From Desulfosalsimonas propionicica (GTDB lineage: Bacteria > Desulfobacterota > Desulfobacteria > Desulfobacterales > Desulfosalsimonadaceae), in contig NZ_JACDUS010000007.1 in assembly GCF_013761005.1 (NCBI RefSeq), positions 1 to 64,000 of the forward strand: 64,000 bases of DNA. The letters are read 5' to 3'. Below, piece after piece: positions 49,768-57,442 of this stretch (its first letter is position 1; each line of letters begins with the position of its first letter). Position numbers and translations under genes: made by a program. The notes below the pieces were generated by a model, which was not told where the DNA came from, did no database searches, and saw nothing but the letters and a program-made list of their open reading frames with translations.

Positions 49768-50492
49768 CGTAACGGCCCCAGGTCCGGGACAAAGTTCAGC
49801 GTCACGACCACGAAAGCACCTGATGCGGCATAAGCCGCCCGGGTCTGAGCCGTCCAGGTGCCGGTGAGATGCAAATGCAGCAGGCTGATATAAAAAAACC
49901 AGGTCGCCATAATCAGGGTGATGGCCGCATCATCCCAGACAACCGGCGATCCCCAGCCCAGATAAGACCAAAGCATGCCCGAGAACATGCACAGGGTCCA
50001 GAAGACAAACCCCCAAACCGCCCAGCCGAGCCAGGGCTGCTGCGGTTTGCCTGATAAAAGACCTGCCCATGCCCATGCGGCACTGAAAAGAAAGCAGCCC
50101 TGGCCGAGGGTTTTGAATAGAAAAAACAGGTGAGAGGCCGGGGTGTTGGATTTTAAAAACGGCAGATAAAAATCCTTGGGAAACAAAAACGCGGCCACAG
50201 CCAAAAACAGGGTCAGACCCAGGACAAAACGGCGTGCCCGGATATCATCTGCCCTGCGCCGGTCGAGCGTGGTCAGCAAACCCAGGCAAAGCGGCAGGGT
50301 TGCCGGCCCCAGATACATGGGCATCAGGGGCCAGGCGGTCGAGTATCGCCAAAATACCAGCGCGGCATTGGCAGAAAGACCCGGGAGTAAAAACAACCAC
50401 ATTGTGTTGCCCCACCTTCCGGGAGCCCATGCAGCGGCGAAACTCAAAAAATAACACCCTGCTGCACTGAAAAAAAGGACATCTGGTTTCAT
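49755..50492 (-). CDS. CcsA/ResC-like (cytochrome c assembly family) membrane protein
   Basis: This 245-residue protein has about eight hydrophobic segments and a motif WGSPVVWDDAAITLIMATW near residue 190. The motif recalls the WWD haem-binding loop of CcsA/CcmC (WG.YW.WD) but lacks its second Trp. GGAGG lies seven bases before ATG 50492. It is the first gene after riboswitch (g) and its terminator. With the ResB-like protein it forms a pair related to cytochrome c maturation system II. In that system the pair moves haem; here it may move or sense a tetrapyrrole (inference). Confidence 0.72.
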   Translation of the reverse strand: MKPDVLFFSAAGCYFLSFAAAWAPGRWGNTMWLFLLPGLSANAALVFWRYSTAWPLMPMYLGPATLPLCLGLLTTLDRRRADDIRARRFVLGLTLFLAVAAFLFPKDFYLPFLKSNTPASHLFFLFKTLGQGCFLFSAAWAWAGLLSGKPQQPWLGWAVWGFVFWTLCMFSGMLWSYLGWGSPVVWDDAAITLIMATWFFYISLLHLHLTGTWTAQTRAAYAASGAFVVVTLNFVPDLGPLRWPF

Positions 50493-50508
50493 TGACAATC
50501 CTCCAAAC

Positions 50509-50545
50509 AAAAAAATCCCGGATCGAAACAAATCGATCCGGGATT
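50509..50545 (-). terminator. Expression-platform terminator of riboswitch (g)
   Basis: The stem ATCCCGGATCGA/TCGATCCGGGAT is followed by a T run on the minus strand, about 17 bp before the first operon ATG. It is nearly the same hairpin as those of riboswitches (c) and (d). Confidence 0.8.
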
Positions 50546-50604
50546 TCCCTTTTTTATCCGCAGATGACGCGGGACACGACGCTGTCCTCGCGGTCGTGTT
50601 CCTT

Positions 50605-50768
50605 ACTGCTCAGGCAGGTCTTCTGACTCTCGGATCATCCTACCGGCTGCACCTTCCCGGCATGATTGGCCAGTGGTGTTTTGCAGCTTTCGTCCCCGAT
50701 CACAGCGGCGGGCCCGTCCCCGATTCACACGGGGTTCCCTGTTAGGCTCTGTTAGAGCACCTGGGCAG
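50605..50768 (-). promoter_or_regulatory. Cobalamin riboswitch (g), leader of the 12-gene operon
   Basis: On the minus strand it has GGGAACCCCGTGTGAATC, GGGCCCGCCGCTGTGATC, GGCCAATCATG (variant of the GCCACTG block), GGGAAGGTGCAG and the B12 box GAGTCAGAAGACCTGCC. A TTGACA lies upstream on the same strand (50811-50816), but the -10 match is weak. Confidence 0.92.
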
Positions 50769-50844
50769 ATAAAATTTATGGTTTAAAGCCTAATCAAACC
50801 GGAACAGCACTGTCAAGCATAAAAATAAAGCATTTAAAAAAAGC

Positions 50845-50873
50845 TTGACACGAATTTAAAACAGCATTATTAG
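50845..50873 (+). promoter_or_regulatory. Sigma70-like promoter of the DUF2325 cassette
   Basis: TTGACA (50845-50850), a 17-bp spacer and TATTAG (50868-50873). Arms TTAGAT/ATCTAA lie downstream at about 50871-50899 and could be a regulator site. The rest of 50874-51068 holds no gene. Confidence 0.5.
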
Positions 50874-51068
50874 ATAGGTAAAATATAAATAGAAATCTAA
50901 AACAAAATATGTTTGCCCGACATAATTTTGGGATTTCAGGGCAGAAATTGTCAATGCGCTTTCATTTCAGTGAGACACAGAAACGCCTGGAAGCTGTATG
51001 ACGACAGACGGGTCTTTTTTTTGCGCTAAAATTAGAAGTATAAAACAAAAGAAGGATTGTCGAATAAT

Positions 51069-51371
51069 ATGAAAGCAAACAGAAACGAATTGATAAATGC
51101 CGTTGGCGAGAGCGTTCAGGAACTGCAATGTTGTATTGACAGGCATCGCCGCTTGGTTGCCGCCGTGCTTGAGCAAGGAGCGGATAAGCCTGGCGTCGGC
51201 CATTTTTCCCGGCTTTTGGAAGTTCATTCCTCCCGGGAACGGGAGAAGAAGTTAAAAACCGCCATACGGGATGCCATTGAGGATCTTGAGCAAAGTCGGA
51301 AATCCTTTAAATCAAAACAGCTGGAATCATTGCGCAAAAAGTTGACACAGGTTCTGGCGGATATGGATTAG
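51069..51371 (+). CDS. Small helical hypothetical protein
   Basis: This 100-residue protein is predicted to be almost all helix, with a charged C-terminal half (LEQSRKSFKSKQLESLRKKL) able to form a coiled coil. Two adjacent Cys occur near residue 20 (LQCCIDRHRR). ATG 51069 is chosen over an in-frame TTG at 51057 that overlaps the AAGGA site, although the spacing of 12 is long. It is the first gene of a four-gene unit with a DUF2325 protein. I know no family for it. Confidence 0.6.
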   Translation: MKANRNELINAVGESVQELQCCIDRHRRLVAAVLEQGADKPGVGHFSRLLEVHSSREREKKLKTAIRDAIEDLEQSRKSFKSKQLESLRKKLTQVLADMD

Positions 51372-51429
51372 TCATCAGCGGCATCATTTCAGAATATTTT
51401 GAACATTTTTCCAGGAAAGGATTGAAAAA

Positions 51430-52719
51430 ATGCCCATTAATGAAAAATTCCGCGAGCCGGGGGAAACCAGGCACAGTGCTGAGAACAGATCTGAAACCAA
51501 GCCCAATGGCCGACTGCGATTCTGGGAATTTGACGGTTTTTTGACCTGTCCGGTGGCAGAAATATGTCTGACGCGGTCCGAACAAAAGCAGGTGCTGAAA
51601 AAATCCGGTTTGTCATTCAATAAAAAATCCGCCTTTGAAATTCATGAAGCGATAGTGGCCAGTTCAGACAGTGAAAATAAGCTTTCCCGAAAAGTGGAGA
51701 ATTTGCTTTTCCGTAAGTTTAAAAAGGATTCAGAAAGTTTTGAATCCCTGGACCCAAAGGAATTAATGCAGAAATGGCGGGATCTGTTTAAAACCGGTGA
51801 TTATCAGGTGATTCTGTGGGAGATCGCTTCAAGGCCGGGCTTTCCGGCTGAATTTAGGCGTGAGGTTTTTGGTAACATCCATATGGCCATGCATAAAAAT
51901 GCTGAAGATCAGGTCGGGTTAAAATGGCAGCTGGCAGAGCGGGAAAAGAGCATGAAAGGTTTGCAGGAAAGCCTCCGAAAGGCAAGAAAGGCCCGGCGGG
52001 CCCTGGAAAAAGAAAAAGAACGGTTGTCTGTTGAGAAGGCATCCTTGGAAAGGCGGGTCAGGGCCTCGGAGCAGGAGCAGTCAAGATTGCAACAATTTGT
52101 TGCCGAAATTTCGGAGCAAGACTTTATCGCTGAAGTCAAAAGGGACAATGACCGTCTTCGGGTCAGGGTGGCTGAGCTTGAAGCGCTGACCCGGGCAAAG
52201 GATCAGGAGATGACAAGTCTGCGGGAGCAAAATACTTCAGTAGCCAGCAAGCTGGAAAAACAACGGGATGCCAACAACCGGCTCAAAACAGAAATTGAAG
52301 GCATGATGGCACGCTTGTCTGCATTTCATGACTGTGACCGGGATTGTCCTGTTTATGACTTATGCAATAAACGGATTTTGATGGTCGGGGGTATTACCCG
52401 GATGAAATCGCTTTACCGAAAGCTTGTCGAAGGCAGAAATGGTTTATTTGAACATCATGACGGGTCTGTCAAAAACGGCGCAAAAAATTTGGAAGGGCAG
52501 TTTAAGCGTTCGGATATGATTGTTTGCCCGGTCAGCTGCAATAGCCATAATGCCTGTTCTCTTGTCAAAAAACTGGGCAAAAAATATCAGAAACCGGTTT
52601 TCATGCTGCCCAATTCAAGTCTGAATGCCGTTGCCGAGGCGATTTGGAATCAATCCCAATCAAATGCCGAACCCGCTGATTTCAATGCTGTGGCCAGAAC
52701 CGCAAAAAACAGTGCCTGA
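51430..52719 (+). CDS. Coiled-coil protein with C-terminal DUF2325 domain
   Basis: This 429-residue protein has a variable N-terminal part (about 1-150), a long coiled coil (about 165-300), and a C-terminal DUF2325 domain (about 318-415). The domain shows KRILMVGGITRMKSLYRKL and SDMIVCPVSCNSHNACSLVK with a Cys-rich entry, CDRDCPVYDLC. DUF2325 proteins are uncharacterised but often occur near iron or metal uptake genes; that fits the TonB cluster downstream. AGGAAAGG precedes ATG 51430. It sits 58 bp after the small helical protein. Confidence 0.75.
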   Translation: MPINEKFREPGETRHSAENRSETKPNGRLRFWEFDGFLTCPVAEICLTRSEQKQVLKKSGLSFNKKSAFEIHEAIVASSDSENKLSRKVENLLFRKFKKDSESFESLDPKELMQKWRDLFKTGDYQVILWEIASRPGFPAEFRREVFGNIHMAMHKNAEDQVGLKWQLAEREKSMKGLQESLRKARKARRALEKEKERLSVEKASLERRVRASEQEQSRLQQFVAEISEQDFIAEVKRDNDRLRVRVAELEALTRAKDQEMTSLREQNTSVASKLEKQRDANNRLKTEIEGMMARLSAFHDCDRDCPVYDLCNKRILMVGGITRMKSLYRKLVEGRNGLFEHHDGSVKNGAKNLEGQFKRSDMIVCPVSCNSHNACSLVKKLGKKYQKPVFMLPNSSLNAVAEAIWNQSQSNAEPADFNAVARTAKNSA

Positions 52720-52757
52720 ATGAAGGCCCAAAAAATAAATTCAAAAAAGGGAAAGAT

Positions 52758-52943
52758 ATGGAAAAAGAAATCCGTCAAGGCGATTGTCTTTTTGACCGTG
52801 ATGCGCAAAAAGCATTGAGGCGCAGGGAATTGGGCATGATCAACATGAAGTCCAGGCTGATGGGCGGCAAATCGTTGCATGAAGAAATTCAGGAAAGACT
52901 GGAGCAGCGTTTGCGTTCAGGCCGGGAGGGGGCAGGAAAATGA
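52758..52943 (+). CDS. Small basic hypothetical protein
   Basis: This 61-residue protein is strongly charged and helical (RDAQKALRRRELGMINMKS, then EEIQERLEQRLRSG). A GGGAAAG ribosome site lies before ATG 52758. Its stop overlaps the start of the next gene (ATGA), so the two are translationally coupled. This coupling and the spacing from the DUF2325 gene support a real gene. Function unknown. Confidence 0.6.
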   Translation: MEKEIRQGDCLFDRDAQKALRRRELGMINMKSRLMGGKSLHEEIQERLEQRLRSGREGAGK

Positions 52944-53335
52944 GCGCCGGTTTTGCCATCCGGTATCGGCAGATCGCCGGTGATTTATATGTGCAGCCGT
53001 CAGGGGTGTTGGACGGATCTTCCGCCTGTGAACTGGTGAACCTGATTGCGGATAAATATGACGGCAAGGGCCGTGTTTTTATTGAAACCTGTAGTTTGTG
53101 CGATATTTGCCCGTTTGGCAGGGACGCATTGAGGTGCCGCCTGATGCTGAGCCGGCTGCCCCTGGCCCGGCTTTTTTTCACGGGAGCCGCCGGTTTTGTC
53201 ATAGCTCCTGAAAAATGCAGGGTTCTGGCCTGTTTGGAATCAAAAGAGTTGAGCCGGTTTGCAGTTCGGGCAAGGGGGTTGAGGGGTTTTCGAAAAAAGG
53301 AAAAAAACGTTGACAAAAATTTTTTGCCGGATTAA
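52940..53335 (+). CDS. STAS-like hypothetical protein
   Basis: This 131-residue protein has a layout like STAS/anti-sigma-antagonist domains: IAGDLYVQPSGVLDGSSACE near residue 12 recalls their first strand and loop, and GKGRVFIETCSLCDICPFG takes the place of the usual phosphorylated-Ser loop. Three Cys lie there (TCSLCDIC). The C-terminal ~30 residues are basic. It is the last gene of the DUF2325 cassette. Function unknown; a protein-interaction switch is one option. Confidence 0.55.
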   Translation: MSAGFAIRYRQIAGDLYVQPSGVLDGSSACELVNLIADKYDGKGRVFIETCSLCDICPFGRDALRCRLMLSRLPLARLFFTGAAGFVIAPEKCRVLACLESKELSRFAVRARGLRGFRKKEKNVDKNFLPD

Positions 53336-53352
53336 TTAGAAACTTCTTTTTT

Positions 53353-53370
53353 AATTAGACAAGTCTAATT
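53353..53370. promoter_or_regulatory. Palindrome AATTAGAC-AA-GTCTAATT, candidate operator
   Basis: This is a perfect 8+2+8 inverted repeat about 130 bp before the DUF4198 gene. A similar half-site lies just upstream. TTAGA-type arms also occur near 50871-50899. It could be the site of a metal-dependent repressor; which one is unknown. Confidence 0.45.
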
Positions 53371-53499
53371 GATGATGTTTTGTTTTACGGTCTTCGGATT
53401 GATGAATCGCGAAGAAAGTGAAGGCACAACAAAAGATGCAGTTTGTTTATGCGTCGGGTTGGGCCTTTTTTTTGTTTCATTTCAACAAAGGATGCAAAA

Positions 53500-54360
53500 A
53501 TGGTTAAAATGCTGAGTCGGAAAAAAGTGTATGCATTGATGGGTTTGCTTACGGTGTTTTTGCTGCAGCCGGTCCTGCCGTCTGATGCTTACGGCCATTC
53601 CCTGTTTATTCAATCCAGCCGGTACCATGTCCATGCCGGGAAAGTCTCCCCGCTTTTTTTCTGCTATGGGCATCATATTCCCGTAGATGACGGCGTGCGC
53701 GCGGAAAAATTAAAATCAGTGCGTGTATATACGCCTGCCGGTGATATCCGGAAAATCAAAATCCGCAATGAAACCTGCCTTCATTCGTACATGGTGGATT
53801 ATGACGGGCCGGGCACTTATGTGCTTGCCGCTGAGACCAATCCCGGCTTTTATACGGTTTATATGGATGAAAAAGGTCGTGAACGGCATACCATCAAGCC
53901 CAAAAGCGCGATTATTGACAGATCAGGGGAAATCAAGCTCAGTCTTTACAGCAAGCAGTACGCCAAAACCTATGTGACCTGTGAAAAATCTTCGTCCGAT
54001 TTCCCGGGGCGCATCGGCCAGAATCTTGAATTGGTCCCTGTCCGCGATATCTCCGGGCTCAAGGCGGGCGATGACCTGGAGCTGAAAGTTTATTTTAAGG
54101 GGAAGCCATATACCGGGCCCGGGACCTGGAATGCCACTTACAACGGATTTTCCACGCGTTCGGAGGATTATTATTATTCAAAGACTGCCGTGTCCGGTGA
54201 TACGATTCGCATTCCCATTCCCCGCTCAGGCCGCTGGTTTGTGCGGTATTCTGTCAAGGTTGATGCCGAGGGCGCAGACCGGGAAAAGTACTTACAGGAA
54301 AAGCAGACGGCCACTTTGGTTTTTCAAATTCCCGGTGAAGTGAAAAATCCCGGTAAATGA
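53500..54360 (+). CDS. DUF4198 domain-containing exported protein
   Basis: This 286-residue protein has a signal peptide (about 1-28, LLQPVLPSDAYGHS) and a mature start at His (HSLFIQSSRYHVHAG). It matches DUF4198, a periplasmic family often found beside metal uptake genes and possibly metal-binding through the N-terminal His. AAAGGA lies before ATG 53500; the longer frame from 53443 is rejected for lack of a site. Its stop overlaps the start of the AraC-type gene (ATGA). Together with the TonB receptor downstream it points to metal or siderophore uptake. Confidence 0.75.
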   Translation: MVKMLSRKKVYALMGLLTVFLLQPVLPSDAYGHSLFIQSSRYHVHAGKVSPLFFCYGHHIPVDDGVRAEKLKSVRVYTPAGDIRKIKIRNETCLHSYMVDYDGPGTYVLAAETNPGFYTVYMDEKGRERHTIKPKSAIIDRSGEIKLSLYSKQYAKTYVTCEKSSSDFPGRIGQNLELVPVRDISGLKAGDDLELKVYFKGKPYTGPGTWNATYNGFSTRSEDYYYSKTAVSGDTIRIPIPRSGRWFVRYSVKVDAEGADREKYLQEKQTATLVFQIPGEVKNPGK

Positions 54361-55319
54361 GGGGGAATATTTTGTTGCCAAATGCGATGGATCCCATATC
54401 GATGACCATGCAAGCTGATAAAAAAGGCCAATACGGGCTTCCGGATCGGACCATCTGGTCTGATCCGGATATCCGGATTGTTCATATGGCATCATCGGTT
54501 TTTTCCGGACAGTCACCGGAGCATGATCATTCCGACTGCATTTGTCTGTTTTTTTGTCTGTGTGGAAAAATTCGGGTCAGGGCTGTATTTGAAGGGCAGG
54601 TACGGGATTTTTGGGTTCCGGATAACTGCTGCCATTTTCACTGTTCCCCCAATGGCTGCAGGCTGGAATGCGAAGGCGACAAAAAAAGCTGCCAGGGGCT
54701 TATGGTCACTGTCGGCCGGTGCTTGCTGACCCGAGTGATTGCGGAAGAAAACGCTGCCTGGATTTATGAAAGAATAGGGGCTGACCAGGTGTTTGCGCAT
54801 CAGCAGATCCTTCCGATGACTTCCGGCATGCGGTCGGTGGTCAATGAGATTCTTCATTCCGATTTTGCCAAAGGTCCGGTTCATCTGTTTTATTTGGCCA
54901 AGATCCTGGAGCTTATCTGTAATATCGTTGCCATTGATGAGTTAACCCCGTTCAATGAGAGCAGCCCGTCAAACGTGCAGATCATCCAAAAATCCATCGC
55001 CTGCATGGAAGAAGCTATGGATAACCCGCCTTCAATCGTGGAACTGGCCGGCCGGGCAGGGGTCAGTGCCTCCAAGCTCAAACAGCTGTTTCCCCATATT
55101 TGCGGCACGACCCCTTATGCGTATCTGCGCAGGCTGAGGATGGAAAAAGCGATTTCGCTTCTGCGCCAGGGTGAAATGAATGTGACTGAAGTGGCTTATG
55201 CGGTGGGCTATGACAGCATTAGTCATTTCAGCAAGTTGTTTTACCAATACCACGGAATGCGTCCCTCCCGGGTTCGCCGGCAAGCCTGTACAATGATGCA
55301 GTCCGGTCCGGAAAAATAA
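54357..55319 (+). CDS. AraC-family transcriptional regulator (PchR-like)
   Basis: This 320-residue regulator has an N-terminal ligand domain with Cys pairs (CICLFFCLCGK, CCHFHC) and a C-terminal AraC DNA-binding domain with two helix-turn-helices: VELAGRAGVSASKLKQLF and VTEVAYAVGYDSISHFSKLF. It resembles PchR-type activators of ferric siderophore receptors. The ATG overlaps the previous stop; an in-frame TTG at 54372 after GAGGGGG is an alternative. The next gene is a TonB receptor, and a 15-bp direct repeat lies between the two. It probably activates that receptor when the ligand is present. Confidence 0.85.
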   Translation: MRGNILLPNAMDPISMTMQADKKGQYGLPDRTIWSDPDIRIVHMASSVFSGQSPEHDHSDCICLFFCLCGKIRVRAVFEGQVRDFWVPDNCCHFHCSPNGCRLECEGDKKSCQGLMVTVGRCLLTRVIAEENAAWIYERIGADQVFAHQQILPMTSGMRSVVNEILHSDFAKGPVHLFYLAKILELICNIVAIDELTPFNESSPSNVQIIQKSIACMEEAMDNPPSIVELAGRAGVSASKLKQLFPHICGTTPYAYLRRLRMEKAISLLRQGEMNVTEVAYAVGYDSISHFSKLFYQYHGMRPSRVRRQACTMMQSGPEK

Positions 55320-55385
55320 CAAGCTTTCAGCCTTCTTAAAAAATGGGCTTTGTCTTTTCCCGGTTGCCAAAGGAAAAATCCGCCC

Positions 55386-55421
55386 TGGCCTGAAACGTTA
55401 ATTTTCTGGCCTGAATCGTTA
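55386..55421 (+). promoter_or_regulatory. Tandem 15-bp direct repeat, candidate AraC-regulator site
   Basis: TGGCCTGAAaCGTTA (55386-55400) and TGGCCTGAAtCGTTA (55407-55421) are identical except for one base and lie 21 bp apart, two turns of the helix. AraC-type proteins bind such direct repeats. The site lies between the AraC gene and the receptor gene, upstream of a weak promoter-like region. Confidence 0.65.
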
Positions 55422-55523
55422 GCAACGAAAATTGATTTAGTGTTATCTAACTTATTTAGCGGGTTAAAATTAAAGGCTTTATTTTATTTCAGTTTAGTTA
55501 ATCTATTAAAGGAGTTTGTTTCA

Positions 55524-57362
55524 ATGGGATATAGCCAATTGCGATGGTTGCGGTCAGGGATCGGTTTGCTGCTGGTTTGCATGTTAAGCGCCGGTCAGGC
55601 AGTGGCCGGAGAAGATGTCATACAGGCCGGCAATGTGGTGGTCACCGCGACCAAGACCGATCATCTCATAGAGGATGTGCCGGTTAAAACCGAGGTGATT
55701 ACCCGCCGGGAAATTGAAGACAGGAAGCTCAAGACGCTGCAGGAGGCACTGGAACATTTGCCCGGTCTCAGGGTTGATATGGACAGCGGGTCATGGGGCG
55801 ACAAGGGCAAGGTCAGCATCAGAGGCATGGAGTCCAGGCATGTGCTGATCCTGGTGGATGGTCACCGTATTTATGGCGGCCATGATGCATCCGTGGATTT
55901 ACAGTCTTATCCAACGGAAATGATCGAACGAATCGAGGTGGTCAAGGGGCCTGGCTCCGCCCTTTACGGAAGCGAGGCAATGGGCGGGGTAATCAATGTC
56001 ATCACGCGCAAGGCAGAAGACGGAAAGGACTTTTCCGCATCTGCGGCTGCAGGCAGTCGAAACCGGCGGATCATGGAAGCCACCGGCAGCTGGAAAAGCA
56101 ACGGCATGGGATCCGTCCTGAGTTATACTTCTAAGCATTCAGACGGCGTTGATCCGGATTATGATCAATACAAGGAGCATGCGATTCAGGGGACACTTCG
56201 TTATGATTTGTCGCCCCGGGCGGAGATCAGCCTGAAACCCTATTTTTCCGAACACCGGATGGACTATGAGGACCGGATCCAGCAGCGCGTGGGCGTAAAC
56301 CCGTCCTGGCAATGGAAGCCGGATAATTTGTCAACGCTTCGGCTATGGGGTTCATGGTTTAGATATGATCATGAAAGCAGCGATGAGCAAACCGGTGAAA
56401 CAGCAACCGAATATGCCCATGACATGTATGAAACAGAAATCAATTACAGTCGTTTGTTTTCCGGCCGTCACCTTTTGACGCTGGGGTCGCAGTTTGAGCG
56501 TGAAGAGCGCGATGATAAAATAAAGGAATACGAAGCGGAAGAAGATGTGCTGAGTTTTTTTGTTTCAGATGAAATCGATTTCAACCCGTTGGTGCTGGTG
56601 CTCGGGGTGCGGGTGGACGAGCATGACGAGTGGGGATCCGAGGTCACGCCGAAGTTCAGCATTGCCTATCGGGTAAGCGATGCCGTCAAGCTCCGCAGTT
56701 CCGTGGGCCGGGGGGTTAACGCGCCAACGCTGAGCAAGCTTTACGGTCAGTGGCGCATGGGGCCCTACGCGGTTCAGCCCAATCCCGATTTGGAGCCGGA
56801 AGAATCCTGGGGCTATGACATGGGTGCGGACTGGAACCCGACCAAAAATATTTCCCTGTCAGCTACTTTGTTTCAAAATGAGGTGGATAACCTGATTGTT
56901 TCCCGCAGTATCCGTCAGGGAGCACCTCCCTGGGATCTGGTATGGGAAAATGTGGAAAAAGCCCGGATCCGTGGGGTGGAAGTCAGTACTGCCATCGTTA
57001 TCACCGACGATTTGACGGCGGATTTTGCCTATACATATTTGGATACGGAAAATCTGGATACGGGCATGGAGTTGGGAGAGCGGCCAATGCATCAGGTCAG
57101 CATGCGTCTGGGCTATTTCTGGCGGCAATACGGCATTTCAGCTTTTTTGGAAGGCCAATACCGGGGTCGCCGATATGCAGATGAGGACAATGAAGAACGC
57201 CTGGATGAATATGCGGTTTTTGATATCGTCTTAAACAAGGATTTCGGAGATCATTACCAGGGGTTTGTGCGGGTGGATAATATCTTGAACAAAAAAGACG
57301 TTACAGATGCCTATGATGTTGATGGCACTGAATTTTTGGCCGGTGTGCAAATGAATTTCTAG
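55524..57362 (+). CDS. TonB-dependent receptor (siderophore/haem or corrinoid type)
   Basis: This 612-residue receptor has a signal peptide (about 1-28), TonB box GNVVVTATKTD, plug with VSIRGMESRHVLILVDGHRI and IERIEVVKGPGSALYGSEA, and a barrel that ends ILNKKDVTDAYDVDGTEFL with a terminal Phe. AAAGGAG lies nine bases before ATG 55524, so the longer frame from 55350 is rejected. No cobalamin riboswitch precedes it; control is probably by the AraC regulator. The energising module follows after 80 bp. Substrate most likely a ferric siderophore. Confidence 0.9.
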   Translation: MGYSQLRWLRSGIGLLLVCMLSAGQAVAGEDVIQAGNVVVTATKTDHLIEDVPVKTEVITRREIEDRKLKTLQEALEHLPGLRVDMDSGSWGDKGKVSIRGMESRHVLILVDGHRIYGGHDASVDLQSYPTEMIERIEVVKGPGSALYGSEAMGGVINVITRKAEDGKDFSASAAAGSRNRRIMEATGSWKSNGMGSVLSYTSKHSDGVDPDYDQYKEHAIQGTLRYDLSPRAEISLKPYFSEHRMDYEDRIQQRVGVNPSWQWKPDNLSTLRLWGSWFRYDHESSDEQTGETATEYAHDMYETEINYSRLFSGRHLLTLGSQFEREERDDKIKEYEAEEDVLSFFVSDEIDFNPLVLVLGVRVDEHDEWGSEVTPKFSIAYRVSDAVKLRSSVGRGVNAPTLSKLYGQWRMGPYAVQPNPDLEPEESWGYDMGADWNPTKNISLSATLFQNEVDNLIVSRSIRQGAPPWDLVWENVEKARIRGVEVSTAIVITDDLTADFAYTYLDTENLDTGMELGERPMHQVSMRLGYFWRQYGISAFLEGQYRGRRYADEDNEERLDEYAVFDIVLNKDFGDHYQGFVRVDNILNKKDVTDAYDVDGTEFLAGVQMNF

Positions 57363-57442
57363 AATCGGCTGAAAAACATCTGCAGTGTTTTTTTAAAGCC
57401 ATTTGCCCGATAGCGCAAAAAGTAAGAGGCGGCAATTAAAAA

